A DNA stretch of 64,000 nucleotides, taken from NCBI GenBank assembly GCA_947632055.1, contig CANRNS010000002.1, positions 1-64,000 on the forward strand. Direction: 5' to 3'. Below are positions 33,221 through 42,075 of the stretch, piece by piece. A model generated the notes under the pieces. That model was not told where the DNA came from. It did not search any database and was given only the letters and a program-made list of their open reading frames with translations. Positions within the stretch are counted from its first letter, which is position 1. Each line of letters starts with the position of its first letter. The translations under genes and the position numbers were made by a program. Source of the DNA: an uncultured Akkermansia sp. (GTDB lineage Bacteria; Verrucomicrobiota; Verrucomicrobiia; Verrucomicrobiales; Akkermansiaceae).

Positions 33221-34312
33221 TCACTTGGCGCGCTTGGGGGCAAGTTTGCGGGTTTTCTGCTGCCAGGTCCAATCCCAACGCGTGAGCGAGGTGAGACATG
33301 CGGCGAGCAAATCCACACAAGCCTGCAAATCGATTTTGTGCGCCATCTCGATGCTCTGGTGCACATTGCGCACAGGGATGGAAATTGCTCCGGTAATTGA
33401 ACCGCCACCGGTAAACTTCTGCAACGCACCGGCATCTGTGCCACCCGCCGCGAGCAGTTCGAGCTGGCAGGGAATTTTCTTCTCCTTGCAAAGCGCCTCC
33501 ATGTACTGCACCATGCGCGCATCGGTAATGAGCGTGCCGTCGTACACCTTCACACCAGCACCTTTGCCCAGCACCGTGCACTTGTCGTGCGGCGAAGAAC
33601 CCGGCGTATCGTACGCAATGGTGGTATCGAGAGCAAAAGCAAAGTCGGGCTGCAATTTGAGCGTTGCGGCCTGCGCACCGCGCAGCCCCACTTCCTCCTG
33701 TACGGTGAAGACAGCGTAGGTGTCATAATCGGGTTTCACGCGACTCTTTTTAATGGCACGCACAGCTTCGATAAGCATGTAGCAGCCGCCGCGATTATCG
33801 ATGCTCTTCACATTCACGCAATTTCCCATCTCCATGAAGTCGCTGACGCGCGTGATCGCGTCACCAACAGAAACGAGCTTCTCGACCTGTTCTTTCGGAA
33901 GACCGATATCGACCACGTAGTCCGTAATGGCAGGCATCTTGCCGCGCTCATCCGGCGTCATCACATGAATCGGCTTCACCCCCATGCAACCGGGCAAATC
34001 CTTGCGTCCATGAACCATCACACGCTGTGCGGTGAGTGTTTTCGGATCAAATCCGCCGAGAGGAAGAATGCGGATGAAACCTTGCTCATCGATGTGGCGC
34101 ACAATGAAACCAATCTCATCCATGTGCGCGGCACATACCACTTTTTTTGAAGAAGATTTACCTCGGATCAGACACGTGATGTTGCCGATGTTGTCCACTT
34201 CAATTTCATCCGATAGCGGGCGCATCTCACGCACGATCAGATCGCGAATTTCATTCTCGAAACCCGGGGCGCCAGAAGCCTCGCACAGCTGCTTGAAAAG
34301 TATCGTATTCAT
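33221..34312 (-). CDS. M42-family glutamyl/leucyl aminopeptidase
   Basis: CAAHMDEIGFIV; VQEEVGLRGAQ; start MNTILFKQLCEASGAPGFENEIRDL. Confidence 0.9.
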   Translation of the reverse strand: MNTILFKQLCEASGAPGFENEIRDLIVREMRPLSDEIEVDNIGNITCLIRGKSSSKKVVCAAHMDEIGFIVRHIDEQGFIRILPLGGFDPKTLTAQRVMVHGRKDLPGCMGVKPIHVMTPDERGKMPAITDYVVDIGLPKEQVEKLVSVGDAITRVSDFMEMGNCVNVKSIDNRGGCYMLIEAVRAIKKSRVKPDYDTYAVFTVQEEVGLRGAQAATLKLQPDFAFALDTTIAYDTPGSSPHDKCTVLGKGAGVKVYDGTLITDARMVQYMEALCKEKKIPCQLELLAAGGTDAGALQKFTGGGSITGAISIPVRNVHQSIEMAHKIDLQACVDLLAACLTSLTRWDWTWQQKTRKLAPKRAK

Positions 34313-34445
34313 CGGCAGTGAGCATACGCTTGATTGAATCATACGTCAAGGTGAATGCGGCTGAAAAAACGAGAGAGCAAAGGGAACGATGAAGGAAGCC
34401 TTGCATGTGAGTTGAAAAAAAATCACGCAAAAGTTAATTTTCTTC

Positions 34446-34474
34446 TTGAACAATTATCACCTTTATGGTACTAG
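34446..34474 (+). promoter_or_regulatory. Promoter TTGAAC-17-TACTAG for histone-like gene
   Basis: Motifs with 17-nt spacer. Confidence 0.5.
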
Positions 34475-34479
34475 CAAGG

Positions 34480-34504
34480 AAACCGAACCACAATCTCGGT
34501 TTTT
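34480..34504 (+). terminator. Leader hairpin AAACCGA-N9-TCGGTTTTT, possible attenuator
   Basis: 7-bp stem plus T-run inside the 5' leader. Confidence 0.4.
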
Positions 34505-34522
34505 GCATTGCGCGCAATGCAA
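34503..34522. repeat. 20-bp perfect palindrome TTGCATTGCGCGCAATGCAA
   Basis: Direct reading. Confidence 0.9.
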
Positions 34523-34543
34523 CACAAAAAAAACAACACGACC

Positions 34544-34936
34544 ATGGCGACAAAGAAAACAACAAAGCCGGCCGCAAAGTCGGCTCCTGCTAAGAAGACC
34601 GCAGCTCCGAAGAAGGCAGCCCCTAAAAAGGTAGCCCCTAAGAAGCCTGCAAAAAAGGCGGCAGCTCCGAAGAAAGCTGCTCCGAAGAAGACCGCAGCTC
34701 CGAAGAAGGTTGCCCCTAAAAAGGCAGCTCCGAAGAAAGCTGCAAAGAAGGCGGCGGCCCCGAAGAAAGCTGCTCCTAAAAAGGTAGCCCCCAAGAAGAC
34801 CGCGGCTCCGAAGAAAGCAGCCCCTAAGAAGGCAGCTCCGAAGAAGGCCGCAGCCCCGAAGAAAGCTGCCCCGAAGAAAGCAGCAGCTCCCAAAAAGGTT
34901 GCCACGAAGAAGGCCACCCCGGTAAAAAAAAAGTAA
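34544..34936 (+). CDS. Histone H1-like Lys/Ala/Pro-rich DNA-binding protein (zero-frame product)
   Basis: MATKKTTKPAAKSAPAKKTAAPKKAAPKK... low-complexity AAPKK repeats; ends AAA AAA AAG TAA. Confidence 0.85.
   Translation: MATKKTTKPAAKSAPAKKTAAPKKAAPKKVAPKKPAKKAAAPKKAAPKKTAAPKKVAPKKAAPKKAAKKAAAPKKAAPKKVAPKKTAAPKKAAPKKAAPKKAAAPKKAAPKKAAAPKKVATKKATPVKKK
34927..34933 (+). promoter_or_regulatory. Candidate -1 frameshift heptamer A AAA AAG
   Basis: Zero-frame stop TAA immediately follows; -1 frame open from here to 35904. Confidence 0.5.
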
Positions 34937-35904
34937 ATCATAAGATTGTTCCTGCGAGAGGAGCCGGCGCGGTTGCTAAGACCAAGTCGGCTTCTCTCAA
35001 GGGGAGCAAAAAGGGTAAGGTTGCGCCCATCAAAAAAGTTGCAAAAGCAAAGGTAACCACGCCCGCTAAAAAGACGCCAGCCAAAGTTGTATCGGCCAGG
35101 AGCGCTCCCCAAAAAAACAAGTCGGCAGCTGCCATAAAAAAAGCTGCAAAGAGCGAAACAACGACAGCTCTCAAAAAAACTTCGACTAAAAAGGTCTCGG
35201 CGCAGAAAAAGCCAGCGCTTCCTCCGCGCAAGGAAAGTATCCAGAGGAAAAAGATCTTGGCGACCTCTAAAACGCCACCCACAACACTGAACCCGGCTGT
35301 CAAGAATCCGGCGCCCGTGAAAAACGCACCCACAGCGCCCAACGACCGCACAGGAAATGGCGTTACCAATCTTTCCAAGGAAAGCGAGCGCCGAAAGAAA
35401 GTCAAGGCAACCATTGCTCAGCTGCGTTCGGAACCGGATTGGAAGCAATTTTTAGCTGAGCAGAAAAAACTGCTCATCCAGATGCGCGATAACCTGCTGC
35501 CTAATATGCAGAATGTCACTCGTGACAACCTGCGAAGCGGCGAATCCAATGTCTCTTCTTCTTCCGGACAACATATTGGCGATGCAGGCAGCGAAGCCGA
35601 ACAACGCGACATCACCATTCTGTGCCTCGATAAAGACCGAGAGCAGCTTTTTGAAATTGAAGCCGCACTGGACCGCATTGCAAAAGGGACGTACGGCGTG
35701 TGCGAGCTCTCCTTGGAGCCCATACCACGCAAACGCCTGCAAGCGCGCCCATTCTGTCGCTTTACAGTGCAATGCCAGGAAGAATACGAAAAACGGTACG
35801 GCACTTATTCTGCCTTACGCTCTAAGAATTCGGGAGATGTGGGCTTCTCAGGCCTCCAAAAAGTCATTGAATCAACAATTTTACTTGACGAAGACGAAGA
35901 GTAG
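34933..35904 (+). CDS. DksA/TraR-like protein with Lys/Ala-rich N-terminal extension (-1 frame; alternative TTG start at 35257)
   Basis: VNHKIVPARGAGAVAKTKSASLKGSKKGK...; C-terminus EIEAALDRIAKGTYGVCELSLEPIPRKRLQARPF..QCQEEYEK. Confidence 0.7.
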   Translation, partial: VNHKIVPARGAGAVAKTKSASLKGSKKGKVAPIKKVAKAKVTTPAKKTPAKVVSARSAPQKNKSAAAIKKAAKSETTTALKKTSTKKVSAQKKPALPPRKESIQRKKILATSKTPPTTLNPAVKNPAPVKNAPTAPNDRTGNGVTNLSKESERRKKVKATIAQLRSEPDWKQFLAEQKKLLIQMRDNLLPNMQNVTRDNLRSGESNVSSSSGQHIGDAGSEAEQRDITILCLDKDREQLFEIEAALDRIAKGTYGVCELSLEPIPRKRLQARPFCRFTVQCQEEYEKRYGTYSALRSKNSGDVGFSGLQKVIESTILLDEDEE

Positions 35905-35939
35905 TGTAGAATAGCGCCCCGACTCAACAACTCGAAATC

Positions 35940-36113
35940 ATGCCAAGAGACATCATCATCCTCGAATGTACCGAAGCGAAGGCGGAAGGAAAGCCCGCCT
36001 CTCGCTATGTCACTACGCGCAACAAAAAGAGTCCTCGCACCCCTGGACGCTTGGAAAAGGTGAAGTACAATCCATTTCTGAAGCGTCGCACGCTGCACCG
36101 CGAGATGCGTTGA
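35940..36113 (+). CDS. rpmG: 50S ribosomal protein L33
   Basis: 57 aa [57 protein letters not shown]; too short for the supplied ORF track. Confidence 0.9.
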   Translation: MPRDIIILECTEAKAEGKPASRYVTTRNKKSPRTPGRLEKVKYNPFLKRRTLHREMR

Positions 36114-36158
36114 GTCATTCCGTATTATATTTCTACACAGAACATAATTTTTGATACC

Positions 36159-36404
36159 ATGATGACCGAATTCAAAAGCGTTGAGCGCCGCATACGTTTC
36201 CGCACCTGCAATAAGTCCATGCCTCACCGCCGCATTGACATTCCTGCAGGCGCTGTAGATATGTGCAACCCCGAGTTCCTTTCCAAGTTTACTTCTGAAA
36301 CCGGGAAAATTCTTCCTCGTCGCGTCACGGGAATATCCGCTAAGACCCACCGCAAGATCACACGCGAGATACGGCGGGCGCGCGCGGTAAACCTGCTGCC
36401 CTGA
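36159..36404 (+). CDS. rpsR: 30S ribosomal protein S18-like/small basic ribosomal protein
   Basis: [42 protein letters not shown]. Confidence 0.9.
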   Translation: MMTEFKSVERRIRFRTCNKSMPHRRIDIPAGAVDMCNPEFLSKFTSETGKILPRRVTGISAKTHRKITREIRRARAVNLLP

Positions 36405-36446
36405 GTTCGGACATTGCAGTCGGCATTTTCGATTTGTTGTTTTTTT

Positions 36447-36480
36447 AGGAGCTTGCAGATGCTTGTACCTGCAAGCTCCT
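36447..36480. terminator. Hairpin AGGAGCTTGCAG-N10-CTGCAAGCTCCT
   Basis: 12-bp perfect stem between rpsR and folE2. Confidence 0.65.
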
Positions 36481-36505
36481 TTCATTTTCGCCAGCACAAT
36501 TTCTG

Positions 36506-37294
36506 ATGAAAGAGCTACGCGACACGCAGAATGAAAACGACACACGCAACATCTCTATTGATCGCGTGGGGGTGCGTGGCATCCGTTTTCCCATCGTGGT
36601 ATCAGATAAGGAAAAACGCACACAATCCACTGTGGCCAGTATCGCGCTGATGGTGGATTTGCCACAGCAGTATAAAGGAACTCACATGAGCCGATTCATA
36701 GAAGCGCTGCATGAACATCGGCATTTTCTCGATGTTCACACAGCGGTTCATCTGCCTGATCGACTACTCAAAAAACTTTCTGCACAACGGGCACATGTGG
36801 AAATCGATTTTCCCTTTTTCCGGGTAAAAAAAGCGCCGGTAACGCATCTTCCGGGGATGATGAATTACGATGTGCGCTTTGAGATAGACGCCGAACGTGA
36901 CACCCCAGGCCGGTTTACTCTTACACTTCGTGTGCCCCTCACCACACTTTGTCCATGCTCCAAGGCGATGAGCGAACATGGAGCGCACAACCAACGCAGC
37001 GTGGTCACCTACTCGGTTCGCTTTGCCGGAGCGCCCGTGTGGATAGAGGATCTGATCGACATGATTGAGGAATGTGGTAGTAGTCCTGTATACAGCCTGC
37101 TCAAGAGGCCGGATGAAAAGTATGTGACGGATCATGCGTACGAGCATCCGGTGTTTGCAGAAGATTTAGTGCGTAACGTGGCTGTAGCGACGGAACGGCA
37201 CAACGCCTTCAGCTGGTATCGCGTGGAAGCGGAGAACTTTGAATCCATCCACAATCACAATGCCTATGCTATGGTAGAGCGCCAACTCTGCTAA
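36506..37294 (+). CDS. folE2: GTP cyclohydrolase, FolE2 type
   Basis: VPLTTLCPCSKAMSEHGAHNQRSVV signature. Confidence 0.9.
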   Translation: MKELRDTQNENDTRNISIDRVGVRGIRFPIVVSDKEKRTQSTVASIALMVDLPQQYKGTHMSRFIEALHEHRHFLDVHTAVHLPDRLLKKLSAQRAHVEIDFPFFRVKKAPVTHLPGMMNYDVRFEIDAERDTPGRFTLTLRVPLTTLCPCSKAMSEHGAHNQRSVVTYSVRFAGAPVWIEDLIDMIEECGSSPVYSLLKRPDEKYVTDHAYEHPVFAEDLVRNVAVATERHNAFSWYRVEAENFESIHNHNAYAMVERQLC

Positions 37295-37324
37295 TATACG
37301 TGTCCTCTTTTCCCATACACCGCT

Positions 37325-39802
37325 ATGGACACACCACTCCCCATTCACGAGCTAGCCACGCTCACGGACGAACAGCTGCAACACCAACTGAGCAACGAAC
37401 AGCTTTGTCTCGCATATGATCATATGATGCAGCGTTGTTTCAACGCCGCGGGACTACCGGAAATGCGGGCATACAATGCCTCCGAAAGTACGAAGTCACA
37501 CGTCTGTCTGTTCACCACATGCAGCACTCAACTCCGAGCAGCAATTTGCCTGTCGGCCGCCGCCGCCACGCCTATGGAGCTGCGCGCACTGAGTACAGAA
37601 GAATGCAACGCCTGCAATCAACTTTTACCGGAATACGATATTTACTACGCCTCCTTCTTTGCCGACCCTGCGCAGAAAAAACTATTACTATTGGGTCCAG
37701 TGCTTATTCGGCAAGCGAACGAATGGCTCTCGCACAATGAACACAGCGCGCAATTTTTACCACCGCCGCTACGCGGTGAAGACACACAACTTACGCCGCT
37801 GCTCAACGGAGCCGCCCTGTTCAAAATGCTGCATCTGCTGATTCCCTATACCCTCACACATAGCGTCTTGCCTTGCTTCAGCGTGCAGGGAATCTTCGAG
37901 GACCGCGCACAAGGAGACTCGCCCTTTTATGCTCTGCTCGGTGCCGATCCTCCTACGCACATGATGCTTGTGCGGCGCAACGATCACTCGCAGTATTTGG
38001 ATTTTGTTCGTCCTTTCTTTTATTTTTCAAGTGAGCCGAACAGCGAACTTACCCTCGTGAATGAAGCTCTGCTGGTGGATGCGCCGGAAGCCGGTCTTGT
38101 GCAATTAACAACCGTTGCAGGCACAAATCTGTATGCCGAGTGTATAGAGAGCGTACTCTTCCCCGGAGTATTGCCAACCGGCAGCAGCTACCGCTGGACC
38201 CTGAGTTTGGTCGCCGAAAGCTGCAGCTTCCTTCAGCGCAATGAGTCATCCCATGATATCCCGCTTGCCCCACCGCTCAACGCTGAATCGCCCACCATCC
38301 TGCAAGAGACTCTTACCTCACAAACTACACTCATTGCTCGCATACTAAGCTGCTCGTCCACGCACGTGGATAGTATCCCCGCGCAGCATTGGCGTGTGCA
38401 GCTGCTGCCAAGCTCTGAGGAAATTACGATCCACGTCTTTGTAGGCGAAGAACTGAATTGCACCCCGGCAGCTGGAGATGTTGTCCGCCTGAGCGGTCAC
38501 CTGCATGCCTCTCCGGATGCCTTGGTGACAGCGCCTCCTGCGCCTCAAAGTGACTCCCAACCCCAACCCGAACCTGTATCAACTCAGCTGACGGAAGAGG
38601 AGGCATGCCGCATCCTCTGCAACGCCGTCTGCTCTCATGAATGGGATGTCTTTATTGCTAACTCCTGTGAGGATCTCTCGTATATAAGCCACATGAATGG
38701 CACCCGCCTGAGCACAAGACACGAGTTTATCCGATACATGAGCGAGCAACGTCAAATTTGGCGCAATCAGCATAATTTCCAAGGCATGTGCTGGGATACA
38801 GGCGACATCATCTACCGCGGGGAAAAGAAGCCATGTTCCATGCTGAGCTGCTATGGAACCATGATCGGCGCATCTATCCTGACGTTACGTGGAAACCTTA
38901 TCGCCACCATTGAAACCTTGCCGCAAGAAGCAAACCGCTCATTCATGCCGGATGAAGAATGTAGCAGCCCGCCGCGTATCTTTCACCCTTTTCGCGGACA
39001 CCTTACTCCTCACCCAGCAGAGCACACGCCGCTCCAGCTCTTCACCGCCAGTTATCTTCGTGAATGCATGATGCAAAAAACCGGCTATTGTCCTCCCAAT
39101 GTCCGGGACGGAGCTGCCATGGGCGACCGTGCTCGCTGGATAAAAATCACGCGCGATGAGCCCTCGTGCTGCGATATGGCTTTCGCGTATCGCGGGTGTG
39201 TTTACGCCGTATGTGCCATGGAAGTGCCAAAGCACCCGATCCACGGCGGCAGTATTGCAGAAGCTGTGGCAAATCTTCCGGATCGTGAACGCCTGCTGGC
39301 GCTCGCAGAACAACATGGGCTCATCCCTTGCATTTTCCCGGCCGAACGCCGATTCTCGCCAGAGCCCGGGCAATCTTGGAATCTGTGGGATATGCGTACC
39401 TTGCAACCACTACAACCAGAGACAGAGGCGGCAATTGATGCCACACCGCCACCCTCCGTGTGGGAAATTCTAGTGGGAGCGCTCGCAGAACTGCAAACGC
39501 GCGTCCGACGCGATGGCGGTACGGTAATCGCTTATCATGATACGCCTCAACTCTTCCCGCACTTCTGGTTCCGCGATGCTCAGGGGGCGCTCAGCTGGGT
39601 TATTCTTCGATGCACAGCAGATCCTGCACAACAAGACAGTTCACTGAGCGAAGATGAGCTGCTGCCCCAGCAACTCGCACCGAATACGAACGGATATCTA
39701 GCGACTGCCACGGCTTACGGAAATGCGGAGTGCAGCAAGCCTGCGCGGCGTGGTGAACCGATTTATTTGAAACTCAGTAAACTCATGCCGCTGAGTTGCT
39801 AA
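37325..39802 (+). CDS. Large protein of unknown function
   Basis: 825-aa ORF with consistent coding character; central region 38570-38930 loosely NTF2/SnoaL-like; no family recognised. Confidence 0.7.
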   Translation: MDTPLPIHELATLTDEQLQHQLSNEQLCLAYDHMMQRCFNAAGLPEMRAYNASESTKSHVCLFTTCSTQLRAAICLSAAAATPMELRALSTEECNACNQLLPEYDIYYASFFADPAQKKLLLLGPVLIRQANEWLSHNEHSAQFLPPPLRGEDTQLTPLLNGAALFKMLHLLIPYTLTHSVLPCFSVQGIFEDRAQGDSPFYALLGADPPTHMMLVRRNDHSQYLDFVRPFFYFSSEPNSELTLVNEALLVDAPEAGLVQLTTVAGTNLYAECIESVLFPGVLPTGSSYRWTLSLVAESCSFLQRNESSHDIPLAPPLNAESPTILQETLTSQTTLIARILSCSSTHVDSIPAQHWRVQLLPSSEEITIHVFVGEELNCTPAAGDVVRLSGHLHASPDALVTAPPAPQSDSQPQPEPVSTQLTEEEACRILCNAVCSHEWDVFIANSCEDLSYISHMNGTRLSTRHEFIRYMSEQRQIWRNQHNFQGMCWDTGDIIYRGEKKPCSMLSCYGTMIGASILTLRGNLIATIETLPQEANRSFMPDEECSSPPRIFHPFRGHLTPHPAEHTPLQLFTASYLRECMMQKTGYCPPNVRDGAAMGDRARWIKITRDEPSCCDMAFAYRGCVYAVCAMEVPKHPIHGGSIAEAVANLPDRERLLALAEQHGLIPCIFPAERRFSPEPGQSWNLWDMRTLQPLQPETEAAIDATPPPSVWEILVGALAELQTRVRRDGGTVIAYHDTPQLFPHFWFRDAQGALSWVILRCTADPAQQDSSLSEDELLPQQLAPNTNGYLATATAYGNAECSKPARRGEPIYLKLSKLMPLSC

Positions 39803-40743
39803 TGCTCCATCGGCATTCCTGACGCCACTGCAATCTTCCCTCGGCGCAGCAAGTCTGCACGCAGTGCATCTAAAATCTTTTGCTCGGGACGAAAGTTCGC
39901 ATCGTGGTGCGAAGAGCGGATAAGCGGACCACTCGCCACATGCGTAAACCCACGTGCCAATGCCACGTCGCGTAACTCCTGGAACTCCTCCGGCCTCACA
40001 TAGCGAATGACGGGCAGATGTTGCGCGCTGGGTCGCAAATACTGTCCCATCGTGAGCACGCGCACACCATGCTCCAACAAATCATCCATCGTGCGCACCA
40101 CCTCATCCCTGCTTTCACCTAAACCAAGCATCATACCGCTCTTGGTCACAACCATACCGGGCGCCAGTTGTCCCGCTCGCTCAAGGACATGCAGTGAGCG
40201 CCGATATTGTGCGCGAAATCTCACCAGGGGTGTGAGTCTCTCCACTGTCTCCACATTGTGGTTGAAGATGTGCGGCCGCGCATCCATCACCTGCTCCAGC
40301 GCCCCCTCATTCCCATTGAAATCCGACACCAACACCTCAATTATCGTCATCGGACTCAACGCACGGATAGCCTTAATCGTCTCCGCTATGTGCCCGGCCG
40401 CGCCATCCTTCAAATCATCGCGCGTCACCATGGTCACCACCACGTGCTCCAATTTCATGCTCGCCACTGCCTCCGCCACCTTGCGAGGCTCGTCGGCATC
40501 CAGCGGCGCGGGCTTCGCCGTACGCGTGGCACAAAACCCGCAGGCCCGCGTGCACACCTCACCGCATACCATGAAAGTAGCGGTGCCGTGGCTCCAGCAC
40601 TCCCCACGGTTTGGACAGAGCGCCTGCTCACACACTGTTACGAGTCCCTGCCCTTGCACAAGCTGCTGCACGCGGTTAAAAACTTTTCCCTTCGGCAAGC
40701 GCACCTTGAGCCATTCCGGTTTATGCTCGGCCTGTTCTTTCAT
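39799..40743 (-). CDS. lipA: Lipoyl synthase
   Basis: CPNRGECWSHGTATFMVCGEVCTRACGFCATRT. Confidence 0.95.
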   Translation of the reverse strand: MKEQAEHKPEWLKVRLPKGKVFNRVQQLVQGQGLVTVCEQALCPNRGECWSHGTATFMVCGEVCTRACGFCATRTAKPAPLDADEPRKVAEAVASMKLEHVVVTMVTRDDLKDGAAGHIAETIKAIRALSPMTIIEVLVSDFNGNEGALEQVMDARPHIFNHNVETVERLTPLVRFRAQYRRSLHVLERAGQLAPGMVVTKSGMMLGLGESRDEVVRTMDDLLEHGVRVLTMGQYLRPSAQHLPVIRYVRPEEFQELRDVALARGFTHVASGPLIRSSHHDANFRPEQKILDALRADLLRRGKIAVASGMPMEH

Positions 40744-40966
40744 GACTCCGAAAGTTATGCACTATATCACCCACGCATGCAAGTGCAAATCTATATTTCT
40801 TTGTCTGCTGACGGAGAATCATAAGCTTCTCCAACAGGTGGACAAAAATCGCTTACATCCAAACATTTAGCGAGTTAGATTGCCGGAAAACAAGCCCTGT
40901 GCGAAATTATACCCGGCAGGAGTCTACCATGCTCCAGCCATCATCAAAAACTAAAAAAATCAGGAT

Positions 40967-41239
40967 ATGACCCAGAGAAATATTACCCGTTATACGTACG
41001 AGACCACATCCTTCCAAGGTTGGAGACTCAGTATTTGCCGAAAATGGAATCAATTCACCAAATACTTCTCCGACCGGCAATACGGCAGCGAAGAGGCAGC
41101 TTTTCAAGCCGCTATTGAGATGCGCGATCGTATTTTTGATGCGCTCAAAAAGACCCCGGATGATCCACGAGCTGTTTTCGAGCAATTCAAAAATGGTGTT
41201 GCAGAAAACACGGCTCCAAGCAAGGTAGGCAGCCATTGA
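40967..41239 (+). CDS. Small AP2/ERF-like DNA-binding-domain protein
   Basis: GWRLSICRKWNQFTKYFSDRQYGSEEAAFQAAIEMRD resembles AP2 core (WxxxI..F..YGxxEEAAxAAxxxRD). Confidence 0.55.
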   Translation: MTQRNITRYTYETTSFQGWRLSICRKWNQFTKYFSDRQYGSEEAAFQAAIEMRDRIFDALKKTPDDPRAVFEQFKNGVAENTAPSKVGSH

Positions 41240-41281
41240 AATCTTCCTCCTCTCCTTCGCTTCTCTGAGAAGCGCACCCCG

Positions 41282-41310
41282 AAAACCGCGTGACTCAACA
41301 CGCGGTTTTT
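41282..41310 (+). terminator. Terminator AAAACCGCGTG-ACTCAA-CACGCGGTTTTT
   Basis: 11-bp perfect stem and T-run. Confidence 0.9.
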
Positions 41311-41358
41311 CGTATAAATAGTTGGACGAAAAATACGGCATGTTGTACAATACGGGCC

Positions 41359-42075
41359 GTGAAGTGGGAAATCCGACAGCTTGACTCGTGCGAATCCACC
41401 TTCGATATGGCCCGCAACCTGCCTGCATGGCATGTGGTTTGCGCCCGCTGCCAAACAAAAGGACGCGGTCGTTTCAACCGTGATTGGTATGCGAGTGAAG
41501 GCGGTCTGTGGGCCACTTACAACTTACCGCTTGCAGAGACGTGTCAACACCCGTGGGAACTGCTGCCACTCGTAGCAGGTGCAGCGCTCATGAAAATGCT
41601 GGAACATTATCAAATCTCCGGACTCCGGCTGCGCTGGCCGAATGACCTGCTTGTAGGAAAAGCCAAACTGGCAGGCATCTTGGTAGAACGCCCCCATCCA
41701 TGCCAAGTCGGCATTGGAGTGGGTATCAATGTGTACAATTCGATAACTCTGCTGACTCAATTGCAAGATCCGCCCACACGCTTGGCAGATATACTCAATC
41801 CCTGCCCCACAGTACCCGAACTGTGCCATATGCTGGGCGATGCACTGGCAGAAACCTTCTGCTCCTATACGCAAGAGGGACCTGAAGAACTTGTGCGTAC
41901 GCTGGCTTCAGCTTGGGGCCCATCATTGCCCGTAGTTGCCGTCACCGATACCGAACGCCACTGCGGCTTCTTTTCAGGTGTGGACACGAATGGCTCTCCA
42001 ATCTTGCGCGGAGCAGATGGTACTCTCTATACCGTACCCGGTACGTCTATTTTGCGCCTCAAAGAACTGATCTGA
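41359..42075 (+). CDS. birA: Biotin--[acetyl-CoA-carboxylase] ligase, proposed GTG start
   Basis: KWEIRQLDSCESTFDMARN; KGRGRFNRDWYASEGGLWATYNLP; LRWPNDLLVGKAKLAGILVE. Confidence 0.9.
   Translation: MKWEIRQLDSCESTFDMARNLPAWHVVCARCQTKGRGRFNRDWYASEGGLWATYNLPLAETCQHPWELLPLVAGAALMKMLEHYQISGLRLRWPNDLLVGKAKLAGILVERPHPCQVGIGVGINVYNSITLLTQLQDPPTRLADILNPCPTVPELCHMLGDALAETFCSYTQEGPEELVRTLASAWGPSLPVVAVTDTERHCGFFSGVDTNGSPILRGADGTLYTVPGTSILRLKELI

Noticed and set aside
34560-34930. Short direct repeats that could be mistaken for a CRISPR or VNTR array
   Set aside because: Repeats are codon-level AAPKK units with no conserved repeat/spacer alternation.
34471-35448. 325-aa minus-strand Phe/Ala/Gly-rich ORF opposite the H1/DksA region
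   Set aside because: Reverse complement of AAPKK codon repeats produces FFGAAF repeats; no independent evidence of coding.
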